From the NCBI RefSeq assembly GCF_907165205.1, contig NC_058189.1, positions 58,120,270 to 58,184,269 on the forward strand: 64,000 nt of DNA, given 5' to 3'. The notes under the pieces were generated by a model. It had not been told where the DNA came from and ran no database searches. It saw only the letters and a list, made by a program, of their open reading frames with translations. Position numbers and translations under genes: made by a program. Below are positions 48,488 through 60,575 of this stretch, piece after piece (within the stretch, counting starts at the first letter, position 1; each line of letters starts with the position of its first letter). This DNA is from Coccinella septempunctata (taxonomy: Eukaryota; Arthropoda; Insecta; Coleoptera; Coccinellidae).

Positions 48488-49989
48488 CACTGCGCAAAAA
48501 AATTAACGCACATTATGGAAATCTCAAATTTATTCTACAACTGAAGGTGTTCTCAATGATAATTATTTTTATCAGAATTATGCATGCATATGTTATCCAC
48601 TTTCAACGGTTTTCTTCAATACAGATGTTTTTTCCCAGCAGGAATAAAAAAAGATGATATTATCAGATTTTGAATGTATTGGCTCCATTCTAAAATCAGT
48701 TGTTCTCGATCAATTCTAGTGATCAATAGTTTTTCTTTCGTTTGATTTTCTACACTCGATCGCTATGCAACGCGAAACGCGCAATTTGACCCAAGAGGAA
48801 TGTGCCCATGCGGTAGTTTTGCGAGAAGAAGGGTGGACATACACAAGAATTGCAGAAAGGTTTGGAGTTTCCCATACAAGTATGTCCAGAATGTTGCAGC
48901 GATTCAGGGAGACCGGTATGAATGTCCGAAGACCAGGACAGGGTAGAGCACGGGTAACAACTGCCATTCAAGAACGTTACTCAAGTAACGTTCTCTCAAC
49001 TCTCAAGAGTTTCTTCGTTGAGACAACGGTTTGCAACCGCTCGCCTCCTTCTAATTCAGCTTGAGCAAACTCATGAGTTGCAAATTAGCACTCGGACAAT
49101 AAAAAATCGCCTCAGAGAATATAATTTAAGGCCTCGTGTCGCGGCAAGAGGCCCAGCAAGAGCTGGGGTAAGAACCCCAGCCCATCGAAGGGCGCGTTTG
49201 GATTTTGCGAGAGCATATCCATTGGGACGAGGCCGATTGGGAAAGAGTTCTCTTCACAGATGAGTCTAGATTCTGCCTCTACCAGCTCATTTGCAATTTC
49301 CTGAATACTACTGGTAAGAATCGATTATGGTATGGGGTGGAATATCTTTGACTGCTCGCACAGACCTAGTGGTCGTTGATAATGGAGCTGTGAATGCTGA
49401 TAAGTATATAAGAAACATTCTTGAAGAGCATGTAGTGCCATTTGCCCCATACATTGGTGAAAATTTCATTTTTTTGGACGATAATGCCAGACCCCATCGT
49501 GCGCGCATCGTTCAGGAGTACCTTGAAGAGGTTGAAGTCTCTCGAATGGAATGGCCAGCAAGAAGTCCAGATCTCAATCCGATTGAGCAGGTTTGGGACA
49601 ACCTCAATAGAAGGCTGAGAAGTTCAGAAAATCATCCAGCTACTCTTAATGACTTAGGAATCCAACTCGGAGAAATCTGGAAAGGATTAGATCAGAACAT
49701 TTTAAGATCACTCATTTTGAGTATGAACCGTCGTTGCCGAGCTGTAATTAACGCAAGGGGTGGAAATACCAAGTATTAAATCACTTATCAGCATTTCAGT
49801 ATTTTGAAAATTGTTCATTTCTCTTCTTTCACATAAGATTCGGTGAAATCCTGAATTTTCCTTCCATGTGACTTGTTTCGTTCAAAACCTTCCCGAGGAA
49901 ACATAAAAAATAAGTTATAAAGTCAATATAGAGTTAACTTTCATTAGAATTGAGATTTTCAGAATGTGCGTAAATTTTTTTGCGCAGTG
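48488..49989 (+). mobile_element. Tc1-like transposon, copy D
   Basis: Both ends present: CACTGCGCAAAAAAATTAAC at 48488 and TAAATTTTTTTGCGCAGTG at 49989. TA is at 48486-48487 and 49990-49991. Its left 500 bp are almost identical to copy A. Confidence 0.95.
48765..49779 (+). pseudogene. Tc1-like transposase, copy D (indel scars)
   Basis: Starts MQRETRNLTQEECAHAV with an intact helix-turn-helix. The frame is lost at an inserted block at 48982-49007, again at a rearranged block near 49155-49175, and through a deletion of about 80 bp near 49284 (loss of the stretch after CLYH). A short replacement at about 49314-49319 follows. LFTDESRF is still encoded at about 49250-49275, but in a different frame from the open piece 49327-49779, which holds FLDDNARPHRA and SPDLNPIEQVW. 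Confidence 0.92.
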
Positions 49990-49991
49990 TA

Positions 49992-51060
49992 TATTAATCT
50001 TATATTATTGTTTTCGTTAATTTTTTTATAGTATTGCACTTTTTGAAGGTTCTTATCTCACTTGTGCTTTGGGACATCAAAAATTCTTTGCCTTGCTCAC
50101 CCCTTCGTTATGTAAGACTGAAAAACGTGAACCTTCCAATAATTACTATTATTATTATTAAATATGAAGTTGGAAAGGAAATTACAAACCACCATAATGA
50201 CTCCGAGTGGGTTTCTGTTAGAGGTCATCAAGCTCACCCTCTAAGAACTGCCTGTTTGTCCTATTTCATTTAGGAATTTCATGGAATCGGTCGTTTGTAC
50301 AACTTTATTGTGATGAGAATCGAGAGCAATCTAATTTCCCCCTCGGACTCAGCGAGCATAGATGCAATCTAACTAGGAAATCGAGAATGAAATCGTGAAC
50401 TCACTGTTGAATCTACTCAAGGAATCAGAAAAGTAACTCTATTCGAGTTCGGCCGCTGAATTCAGCCTCGGGACAAGCTCTTATCATTCAATTCTAACAT
50501 TTATCTCGAAAGAAGATCCCGATTAGCTGGGGAGCCTGCATAGGCAGAACGGATACTTAGCAAACTCGCAATTCAGTCAGAAGTATTCGATTTAACTTTG
50601 ATGGAAGCAGCATCAACGAGACTTGAATTTTCTTGTCGAGAGTTACATCGCTAAGTTTTGAAATAAAGCTTAGTATTATTGAGAAAGGGGGGCTTTCAGT
50701 TTTTTATGGTCTGAATATTTGATGAAATAAATAAAGGACGTGAAAGTTTCCTAAATCCCGAGGTCGAATTGAATATGATTATTTTCAGAGGCTTTCTAAC
50801 AAAAGAATAATTCTACGCATAATTCAGTTATACTGTTTTGAATTTTCAACGAATTCGAATTCGTGAATTCGTGTCACTTCACATTCATTCAGTAGATGCT
50901 GTGAATTAATAAATTTAGAGAAGGCGAGGTGTCTGTAAACAAATGCGAATGACTTAGGGATATGATTCCTGGATGGAAATAAGCAGGGGTAGTTCCTTTA
51001 AATTTTTTTCGAAATCGACCTCCCTTCCAAGATACAGCCTTTGGAAGGCGATGACGAGAT
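49992..51060. other. Possible single-copy host sequence
   Basis: No shared repeat. The part 50280-50660 is less AT-rich and carries several CpG. An AATAAA lies on the minus strand at about 50303-50308. Confidence 0.35.
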
Positions 51061-51062
51061 CG

Positions 51063-51337
51063 CTAGTGTTTTTTCAAGTATCTTAGCGCAACTGTTGACA
51101 TCGAATTCGTTCCATTTTTCATCGAAGCGTGAGTTGTGTTGTTCTGGTGAGGTGAAGTAAGACCGAAACCATGGTCAGCATCTACTCTTTCTCGTTTAAG
51201 TGGATCTTCCGAGTAGTGGTGACAAACTAGCTCGATTGAGATGGTGGGATTTGTTGGTTTTTTATCAATGGATGTTATGTATCCGAATAAATTTCGTTTA
51301 TACCTATGAGTATAGAATAACAGGAGGAGTATAAGAC
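51063..51337 (-). CDS. Candidate terminal exon of an unknown host membrane protein
   Basis: The minus-strand open stretch ends in TAG at 51063-51065. A splice-acceptor-like tract (ttccgattctcaatttcag) precedes 51337. Downstream of it the frame gives a hydrophobic run LILLLLFY, then positively charged THRYKRN, then a polar tail with HYSEDPLKRERVDADHGFG and a C-terminus ALRYLKKH. That arrangement resembles a membrane-anchor end plus cytoplasmic tail. Base composition is higher in G+C than the flanks and the stretch has no copy elsewhere in the window. I do not recognise the protein; it may also be chance. Confidence 0.3.
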
Positions 51338-51411
51338 CTGAAATTGAGAATCGGAAAGGTACTTGTATATGGCCTACTCCTGTTTCCGTATTATAATATA
51401 TTATAAATATA

Positions 51412-52888
51412 CACTGCTCCTCAAGAGTTAGGGATATCGTATTCAATCGTTTTTAAAATTATGTAATCTTCGAGAAAATCGCTGTAAAATCATTTAAAAC
51501 TCAATAACAACTTGAATCGATCCAATAAAAATCAGTATGAGACATTTCGTCAACCTGGTCGCCTTTTTTCTGAAGTTTGGTTCTTTGCATATGCTTCATG
51601 AATGTTCTTATTTTGAAATGAAGTCAGTTTATCAACGGCTTCGATTTGAAACGAGTTTTCTGAAAATTTCAAGACGTAAATTAACAAACGCTGAGGTTAA
51701 TAGGGCTATCGGAATGCTACAGGGTGGCCTAACTCAGGTTGTTGTAGCAGAAAGGCTCCAAGTCAGCCAAAGTGTTATATCTCGACTTTGGAATAGGTTC
51801 AGGGAGACAGGCTCCGTGTTGGAAAGACCAAGGCTTGGTGGGCGACGAAAGACAACACCTGCTCAGGATCGTTTCATTACGTTTCGGCGAGAAGAAACCC
51901 TACATCTACGTGTAGAATGCTACGGAATACTCTTCAAAATGCAGATGGGGTCCAAGTTTCCATCGAAACCATCAGACGACGTTTGAGAGAGGTGAATCTA
52001 GGTTCTAGACGTCCATTAAGAGGAGTTCCACACGTGACCATAAGCGTCAAAGACTGTAATGGACAAGGCAACATATCAATTGAAACGATCAATGGCGTAG
52101 TGTCCTTTTCACTGATGAATCCAGATATGGACGATTTTCAGATTCTCGAAGAATAAGGGTATGGACAATCCCACGCATACCCCGTAATCGTCGCTATGTC
52201 CAAGAAGTCCATCCATGCCGAGGGGGTAGTGTTATGATATGGGCCGGGATATGTTTCAAAGGGCGCACAGATCTACACATTTGTCCTGGGAATATGACCG
52301 CCTTACACTATAGGGAGCATTTCATTGACAATGTTGTGCCAAATTTTTACGCTGCTATTGGTGAAACTTTTCAATTTCTAGACGATAACGCTAGAACGCA
52401 CCGTGCAACCATAGTTGAGAATGCGCGCGAGGAGCTTGGTATTCCACATTTACCAATACCTCCGCACTCACCAGATTTGAATTGCATAGAACATGCATGG
52501 GATATGCTCCAAAGAAGATTAGATAATCATCAACCTACCCCAGAATCCTTAAATGATCTGAGAGAGCTTCTGCCTCGTTAATGGAACCAAATGCCTCAAG
52601 AAATGTTCAACAACCTCGTGTGTAGTATGCAAAGAAGATGTCAAGCTGTTATTGATGCCCGTGGAGGCCATACATTGTATTTATGGTCTTAAAATGCTTG
52701 AATTCTCTGGGAATAAAACTTCGTTATTTTACTCGATTTTTCTTAACCACCCTGTATACGCTGCAGACCTACAGGCTAACATTAATTTGCAACTTGAAAT
52801 CATATTAATATGAATTTTCATCACAAAAATCTTATTTCATCATATTTTTTTGCAATTTAAGTCATTATCCCTAGCTCATGTGGAGTGG
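51412..52888 (+). mobile_element. Tc1-like transposon of a second family
   Basis: The left end CACTGCTCCTCAAGAGTTAG is imperfectly inverted at the right (ctagctcatgtggagtg), both followed inward by ggata. TA precedes the left end (51410-51411); the right-hand TA is not clear. 1477 bp with one broken transposase. Ends and protein differ clearly from copies A-D. Confidence 0.85.
51600..52692 (+). pseudogene. Tc1-like transposase, second family (broken)
   Basis: The N-terminus has a helix-turn-helix (GGLTQVVVAERLQVSQSVIS). After a frameshift near 51890 the next piece reads NADGVQVSIETIRRRLREV, and after another near 52050 a third frame reads VLFTDESRYGRF (first D). It then continues to SVMIWAGICFKGRTDL, FLDDNARTHRA (second D) and SPDLNCIEHAW (E), 34 residues apart (DD34E). 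TAA at 52579-52581 interrupts the C-terminal part, whose end is DARGGHTLYLWS. Not functional. Confidence 0.9.
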
Positions 52889-53046
52889 TTTATATAAATT
52901 ATTGAGCATGTAAGACACTTACCTGTGAAATGTTCTACCACCGACCGTTTGTTTTTGTGTTTAGTAAAGCCACAAGATGAACAACTAACCATTTTGAAAT
53001 ATGTATTTATTTACAACCACAGATAACAGAATCATATAGATACGAC

Positions 53047-54952
53047 TAAGATGTCTAAAACTCTGGTGTATTCACTGATTCGATATTGTTTTTAATTTCG
53101 TGGGGATTAAGATGTCTAAAACTCTGGTGTATTCACTGATTCGATTTTGTTTTTAATTTCGTGGGGATATGGGATCAGTTTCGTTTTTCCCACTGTAGGT
53201 AGCGCTGTTTAGAATTTGACAGAGCATTTTCATTTGATATTTGAAAATAATTTGAATACTTTCCTACGACGTACGAATATGTTGTATTTATAAGCGATTA
53301 TGGTGTGTGAAAATGTATTAGTTTGGAAAAAGGGGTGTAGAACATTCATTATTCAACATGTCGTTCAGTAAGTTCAGTTTTCTGTATGGACAATCAAGAG
53401 GTACAGCTAAGAATTCGGTGTTGTTGGAATTTGAAGCAGAACCAAATCAGATGAACGAACATTCGGGACCGATATAGCTATTAAGTTTTATGGAAATTTA
53501 TGAGAATCAGAAATACATAAATCTATTCGAGTCTGTTACTTCAAATATTCTTCCTGAGTAGATATAGTGAAAATTCCCTTTCCGTCAACTGAATATATTG
53601 AGTATTTGACATTATCTGTGATTTATTAAAATCATATTGAATTACCCCCTCACGAATTCAAGTTGTCAGACGGAAATCATCTTGAAGAAGAACAGTAAAT
53701 CATCCTTCAAAGTTCAAACCCTTATTCGATAGTGTTGAAAAATTGACAGATTTGTTTTTACAACGAAAATTGAACTGTAAAGCACAAATATTCCTTAACA
53801 GCTGACAAAATGGGCCAGTTCATATTTTGCACTCGTTGATCGATATTCGATATCAACGCAAAACAGAATAAAACGAGAGAGTATCATTGGACCTTTGGTA
53901 GAACAAGGATAGAACGAAGCAAATGACATGGTGGCGCCGCCACGAAACTGATCCCATATCCCCGATTTTCTGAAATGATGATGCTTGCAAAAAGTGACAA
54001 GTGCACACACCAGTATTTTAGATATCTTAGTGGGGATATCGGACCAGTTTCGTTTTTCCCACTGTAGGTAGCGCTGTTTAGAATTTGACAGAGCATTGTC
54101 AATTGATATTTGAAAATAATTTGAATACTTTCCTACGACTAACGAATATGTTGTATTTATAAGCGATTATTGGTGTGTGAAAATGTATTGATTTCGAGAA
54201 AGGGGTGTAGAACATTCATTTATTCAACATGTCGTTCAGTAAGTTTAGGTTTCTGTATGGACAATCAAGAACTTCAGCTAATAATTCGGTGTTGTTGGAA
54301 TTTGAGGCAGAAAAAATCAGATGAACGAACATTCGGGAAGGATATAGCTAAGTTTTATGGCAACTTCAGCAATATTTCAAAAAAACTGTATTGGAAATAC
54401 GTAATGTGTGGATTGTGGACATGTATTGAGAATCAGAAATTGATAAATCTATTCGAGTTTGTTCTTCAAATATTCTTCCTGAATAGATATAGTGAAAATT
54501 ACCTTTCCATCAACTGAATATATTGGATATTTGACCAATCAATTGTGTTTTATTAAAATCATATTGAATTACCCCCCTCACGAATTCAAGTTGTCAAACG
54601 GAAATTATCTTGAAGAAGAACAGTAAATACTCCTTTGAACCCTTATTCGGTAGTGTTGAAATGTTGACAAATTTGTTTTTACAACGAAAATTGAACTGTA
54701 AATCACAAATATTCCTTAACAGCTGTCAAAATGGGCCAGTTCATATTTTGCACTCGTTGATCGATATTCGATATCAACGCAAAACAAAATAAAACGAGAG
54801 AGTATCTTGGACTTCCTTTGATAGAACAAGGATAAAACGAAGCAAATGACATGGTGGCGCCGCCACGAAACTGATCCCATATCCCCGATTTTCTGAAATG
54901 TTGATGCTTGCAAAAAGTGACAAGTGCACACACCAGTGTTTTAGACATCTTA
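53047..54952. mobile_element. T element with perfect 8-bp target duplication
   Basis: The left end TAAGATGTCTAAAACTCTGG and inverted right end TAAGATGTCTAAAACACTGG differ at one base. The flanks are GATACGAC at both 53039-53046 and 54953-54960. Inside, the first 61 bp are repeated in tandem (53047, 53108). The body is present twice: 53162-54029, ending in a decayed copy of the right end, and 54030-54952. An 8-bp duplication fits hAT, P or Merlin-type elements; the termini do not let me choose. A 115-codon frame at 54170-54517 in the second body shows no domain I know. Confidence 0.9.
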
Positions 54953-54960
54953 GATACGAC

Positions 54961-56900
54961 ACTTCCCTAATATATGGTGTATTTTTTCATAACTTTGACA
55001 GCAATAAAAACAAATATTGATAGAGAACATAGATCTTATATCGAATTAATTGATATTAGGTCTATGATGAAGAAAACCATAGACATAATCTTTTATTATA
55101 TGTTATTAAACACATGAATGATGAGTCACACAAAGTACTCTAGTATGGCCGTTGGCCGTTTCCGTTGGCAAGATTTTCGAAAGAAAAGCCCGGTATGCTC
55201 ATTCCTGGTATTTCATATTTTGTGATTTATACTGAGTCTCGGTTGAACTGGAAAGTTATTTTATAGTTTCCCATTTACCGACAGATACATTACTCGGGAA
55301 AACACTATGTAGATTTTGTTTCAATCTTGCTCTAAAGTTACAGGAATTAATAAATAATCTTCTTCTAGAACTTAATAACGAACACGGATTAATAATGACC
55401 TGTGAAGGATTCGACCGAGGAAATTACTGCCACATAATAATATTGACGCGCTAATAAAACGTTCATGCATAATACACTTCGTACTTTACGACCGACCTGA
55501 TAGACGACCATAAAAGAGGTAAATCCAGCTTGCCAATTATTACCTACGGGTGGTCCAGATTTTCAGTCGGTGTCGGCCCTGCTAAATCATATGACAAATC
55601 GAGCGGGCTGCATTCCAGCATCCGAATGAACCGGTAAATCAACTCCAATAAAATCATAGCGGATTGTAGGCTACCTATGAGGAAGTGCTATTAACTCAGT
55701 TTAAGATTTCGCAAACCCAATCTGCGTGCTAATGCCCACCCGCTATCAGGGATTTTTTCGGCATGCTCGGTTAAGCAGAGCCGAGATCGTTACGGAATCT
55801 TCGACCACAGATGAAAGTAACGGAAAAAATCTTTTTATTATGTCGAAGACGATACTTGCACACATACAAAGTTGATCTGACATCACAGTTATCCGTTCGA
55901 AACGTGTGAAATCGTTTCCCTTTACGTAAACGTTATGTATGACTTATTATGCAGGTAGCTCTAATGAAACTTACGATAGATTACAGTAAAAGATTAAAAT
56001 TATTGTCCATCATCCAATTGGGTTAGGCCTTCCAAAGCTGTGAATATTTTGATCTTCTGTTTGTATGTATACCCTGCTCAAGAAATCCTCAGGCAGACAA
56101 TGAGGAAAACTGATCTGTCTCGCCTAACTGGTTACTCAAACTCTTGCTGCAGGGGCATTCTACAGAGTAACTTTCAAAGGCAAGCTCTGAGGGGCACTGC
56201 AATCTCTCTCAAGCTACTCGTTGTTTGGATAATCACTGAAAATCCTCCCACATTCTTGGGTAGTTCTACCCCCTCACCCTCTGCCCTCACAGCGTCCCCT
56301 AACAAAAGTAATGAGGTGCAAATGGCCTTCACAGTTTTAATCTGATGACTCTAAGTGACCCGAGCAAAACTGCTCACTGGATTCTGCACAGCAATACCTT
56401 AGCCTTCTCCAGGTCCGAATATTCTTCAATTATGTTGGAAGGTTAGATCTCATTACTCCTAAACATCGAACCACCATCCAGACCCTAAGTCCCCGGTATA
56501 TAGTACCCAGTTCCAACAAGGCTTCTCCGATGCTCCCTAAATAAAAAGGCTACTCGATTTCTGATGTCAAGATCAGCTGCCATCCTCAAGAATGGTTCTC
56601 CACTTCTCAACATCGTCATTGTTATTTCCATAGACTTATTATTAATATTTTAATATGTCTATGGTTATTTCTACTGTTTTTTGAAGCTGTTGCTATTTCA
56701 ATTTTTGCCAACCCCTATCTTTCTGCATTTGAGGAAGGTATATACTTCGTAAGGAAAAGTTAGGAGGCTACGATTCATGTTCATCACTTTCATTGTGGAT
56801 CAAGTTGAACTCGAGAATTTATTCACCGTCAGGTTTACTACCCCGAAAGAGTAGGTGACAATCAGGTCTTCCAGAAACTTCAATTTTTATTACTATTGAA
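54961..56900. other. Mostly unrecognised, partly possible host sequence
   Basis: 55400-55960 is less AT-rich and not repeated in the window. 56040-56345 contains a frame with LSRLTGYSNSCC that faintly recalls the post-RNase H region of non-LTR elements, too weak to call. Confidence 0.35.
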
Positions 56901-56959
56901 TTCGTAACTAGAAAGCCAGGAAATGTGTTTTTCAAGGGGCCCATAGAACAGCAACAGGG

Positions 56960-56978
56960 TTGCCAACCAGGTTGGCAA
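56960..56978. repeat. Perfect 19-bp palindrome
   Basis: TTGCCAACC-A-GGTTGGCAA. The motif aggttgg recurs nearby (57060). Function unknown. Confidence 0.8.
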
Positions 56979-57116
56979 TCTGCCATGTTGACACAAGTTT
57001 CTCGTCTGTGAGCTCGTTGACAGTTGGTTGCCAGTTTGTTGATTCTCTCGCTGTCAATCAGGTTGGTAACCCCTATCATATTTGTTGGGCGATTCACATA
57101 GATAGCCTCCTAGATA

Positions 57117-57246
57117 CCGTCTGTTCCGATATTCCTGAACAGTACTGTCAGTATTTCAGAGACGATGCCTATTGGCCCAGTCGTTCGAGTTCTATTGTTA
57201 TTCGATTGCGGGCCAGTAAAACCAACAATATCGGAACAGGCCAATA
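57117..57246. repeat. Inverted repeat, possible very small fold-back element
   Basis: ctgttccgatatt at 57119 is inverted as aatatcggaacag at 57228, and cctattggcc at 57168 is inverted as ggccaatag at 57240. No target duplication identified. Confidence 0.5.
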
Positions 57247-57613
57247 GATTGACCTTTTCACGTTTTTTTGAGCCTCTTAGTACACTTCTTTCCCTCCTAA
57301 TATTTCACGAATCATATAAGTGATTTAGGCAAAATGTTATTCAAGAAATTAATTGAAAAATAATCACAAATATGGTTATTCATTTCAGATGAACGCTATA
57401 TTTATTTATCTGACAACACAAAAGAAAAGTATTAACCGCAGACTCTTCAGTAGGAACGATAAGCTTCATTTGGTGGCAAACCAAATAACAAATCAACGCG
57501 GTCTATAAAGAGAAGGCTAAACCAGCGATTTATAGTATTCAAAGGAAGTTATTTTTTTCTTAGCTCTTTTAATTGCTTTCCCTAAAGGCCTTCTAAGTTG
57601 TCGATTAGATGAT

Positions 57614-59070
57614 TCTTAGGGCACCTCTGTTATCCTGGACAGCCAACTCAACTGGAGAAAACACATAGATAAGAGTCTATCCAGAGCCACGGTGGGCTTG
57701 CAAAAGACTCTTTGGAAAGACATGGGGCATGAAACCGAAAATGGTACTGCGGCTATACACAGCGGTGGTACGACCTATTGTCACCTATGCGTCTCTAGCA
57801 TGGTGGACAAAACCAAATGGTCACCACACGCAGCCGGCTGCAGAAACTGCAAAGGTTGGCCAGTGTTGGTGTTACGGGAGATATGCGCACAGCTCCTACA
57901 GCAGTGCTTGAGGCCATACTTGATCTGCCTCCCCTACACTCACATGTGAGGAAATGTAGCCTGCTTGAAGCAATAAGAATATCCTTTAACAGGAATCTCC
58001 TACCCGGAAACTGAGTTGGACATATGACGATATTGAATCAACTAGACTCAAACCTCTTGGCAGAACCATCGGATGTTATGCCAAGCATTTTCGATTTCGG
58101 AACGCCCTTTGAAACGGTCAGATCTGACCGTCCTAGTGCCATAAGTTTCGTGAATTGTTTGGACAAAAAGTCATCTACGTGGTTTACTGATGGATCAAAA
58201 TCAGAAAGGGGCACTGGCATTGGCGTATATGGACCTAAGCTGAGGATCTCCAAAGCCCTTGGAGGTGAACCGTCTATTTTACAGACCGAGACACTGGCTG
58301 TTTACGCATGTGCTCAGGAGTGTCTTAAAATGAACCTCAAAGGTGCGCATATCTATATCACCACGGACAGCCAGGCCACGCTGAGGTCCCTGAAATCACA
58401 CTGCCAGAGATCTCTGCTGACATGAGAGTGCCGTAATACCATAAATCAAATGACCAGAGACAAAAAAGTGACTCTACGATGGGTACCAGGGCACTGTAGA
58501 ATTGAAGGAAACGAGAAAGCCGATGAACTTGCAAAAAGGTTAATACCTGCTGGACTTGAACCTTTCTGTGGGCTTGGAAAGTACCAATACAAGGCAGCGT
58601 TCCAACAATGGGAGTTGAACAACAGATTATCTCTCTGGAGAAACACTCCTGGACTTACTCAGTCAAAGAAATTGATTTCACCGACCTACACCAGAAAACT
58701 GCTAAAGTTGTCACGAGCTGAGACTGCTGACAGGGCACTATCGGTATAAATATCATTTGGACCGTATGGGTAAGTCAGCAGTTGAGATTTGTAGCCTCTG
58801 TGGATCAGAAGCAGAAACATCTCAACACATGGTATACAAGTGTCCAGAGCTAACGGACCTAAGAACCACTCATATGGGGAAACCGGTCCTGGATACTCAC
58901 GAGATAACGGCTAAGGTTCTTAGGAAGTTGTTAGTTTTATCAACACCATTGACGACCTCCTTGGGTTTCTATGAATGAGTAGGGTAGAGAACAAAAGATC
59001 TACATGGTCGCAGTTACCGAAAGGCTAATAGTGCCACAACGACCCCAGTTCGAATAATAATAATAATAAG
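57614..59070 (+). pseudogene. I-like non-LTR retrotransposon 3' half with RNase H
   Basis: Begins abruptly after the RT palm (VILDSQLNWRKHI; PIVTYASLAWW; LPPLHSHVRK). The RNase H domain (58160-58530) shows its acidic residues: WFTDGSKSERG, QTETLAVYA, ITTDSQATL, and the GHCRIEGNEKADELAK end. A C-x2-C...H...C motif follows (CSLCGSEAETSQHMVYKC). Breaks: frame changes near 57720-57830, TGA at about 58424 between RNase H motifs, TAA at about 58748. It ends in a run of TAA repeats (59053-59070), the tail type of the I group. RNase H plus TAA tail make I-like the best placement. Confidence 0.85.
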
Positions 59071-59071
59071 C

Positions 59072-60150
59072 GCCTTCGATTTCATGTCTTGGGGAGAATG
59101 CTGATTGCTTGAATATCGCAACCCCATTATCGTAGAGGCAGTTGCAGGTTTAAAGCGATTCTGTGATAAAACCGTGTTATGGAATCCCAATTTCTGTTTT
59201 TGATAAGCTAATTGAATTAATTTTATATGGAAAATTATTGCAGAGGGAGATATTGTTATTCCATGAAACGAATGTTTCCAGTATAGAATTTTTGTTTATT
59301 TTGTTCCACAATTTTAAGTCGCTGTAACTCTAACTTAATTGTTGCACCATTTACTCATTCTGGGTCACAGTTGAACGACGAAAAAATCAGGAAATAATAA
59401 TTTTCCATGCATAACATGGTTGAATCATGGGAGAAATTCTTCCCTATTGAGGCAATGGCCAATTATACCACAACCTCGAACATAAACAAGCTCACCGATA
59501 TCCAGCTGAGAAGAAGTCTGCATTGTTGTACGAACAGTGAACACTTCCAAGAGAATTCTTTAATTTCCCCACTGAATGAATCGACATTTCATGGTCTATT
59601 TATTTAATCTTCATCTCTTGTTCGACGGGAAACTGGGTTTTCGATCCAAGACGTAAAAGAGAGTCCAGTTTTTCATCTAACGGTATGAAATGAGACGATA
59701 AAGACCTTCGCGAAGATACGACCGAGTATGAATAATGACCAAATGATACGTTGTGTAATGATGATTAATGATCCATTGTAATCGGTTCAGTGAGACAGTT
59801 TGTTATGCGGAGATAATACGTTATTGCTACAGGTCCACACCTCTACCTGCTTGCTTCCTATGAGTAGATTAACTAGACTACGAAGTTGGCAGGTGGTTAG
59901 GTTTATGATAAGAGGTATATGCGAGGAAGTTCGATCGAACTCTCAACAATATGGTTCATGTAGGAACGCAAATTCATCAACTCAATTATGAAATAGGAAA
60001 GGAAGGGAAATGATTGGCTTTCCCCATAAGATATGTCTTTAAATGGCTTCCTAAGTAGAATGAGTGACCTCAAAGCAGACCACCCAGTATAAATGAACTT
60101 ATAATATTACAACAATTTTTGTATGCATGTGTCTTAAATTTAGGTAAGTA
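59072..60150. other. No recognisable feature
   Basis: No shared repeat or supported gene. Confidence 0.4.
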
Positions 60151-60575
60151 TTCGATGTAGATATAGTGAAAATTCCCTTTCCGTCAACTGAATATATTGG
60201 ACATTTGACCAATCTACTGTGTTTTATTAAAATCATATTGAATTACCCCCCTCATGAATTCGATTTGTGAAACGGAAATTATCTTGAAGAAGAATAGTAA
60301 ATACTCCTTCGAACCCTCATTCGATAGTGTTGAAATATTGACAGATTTATTTTTGCAACGAAAATTGAACTGTAAGTGACAAATATTTCTTCACAGCTGA
60401 CAAAATGGGTCAGTTCATATTTTGAATTCGTTGATCGATGTTCGATATCAACGCAAAACAAAATAAAACGAGAGAGTATCATTGGACTTCCTTTGGTAGA
60501 ACAAGGATAGACCGAAGCAAATGATATGGTGGCGCCGCCACGAAACTGATCCCATATTCCCGATTTTCTGAAATA

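Noticed and set aside
54170..54517. 115-codon frame inside the T element
   Set aside because: The corresponding part of the first T body is not open and no transposase motif is seen; probably chance.
56040..56345. Frame with LSRLTGYSNSCC that recalls non-LTR C-termini
   Set aside because: Only a few residues fit and nothing follows in register; too weak to annotate.
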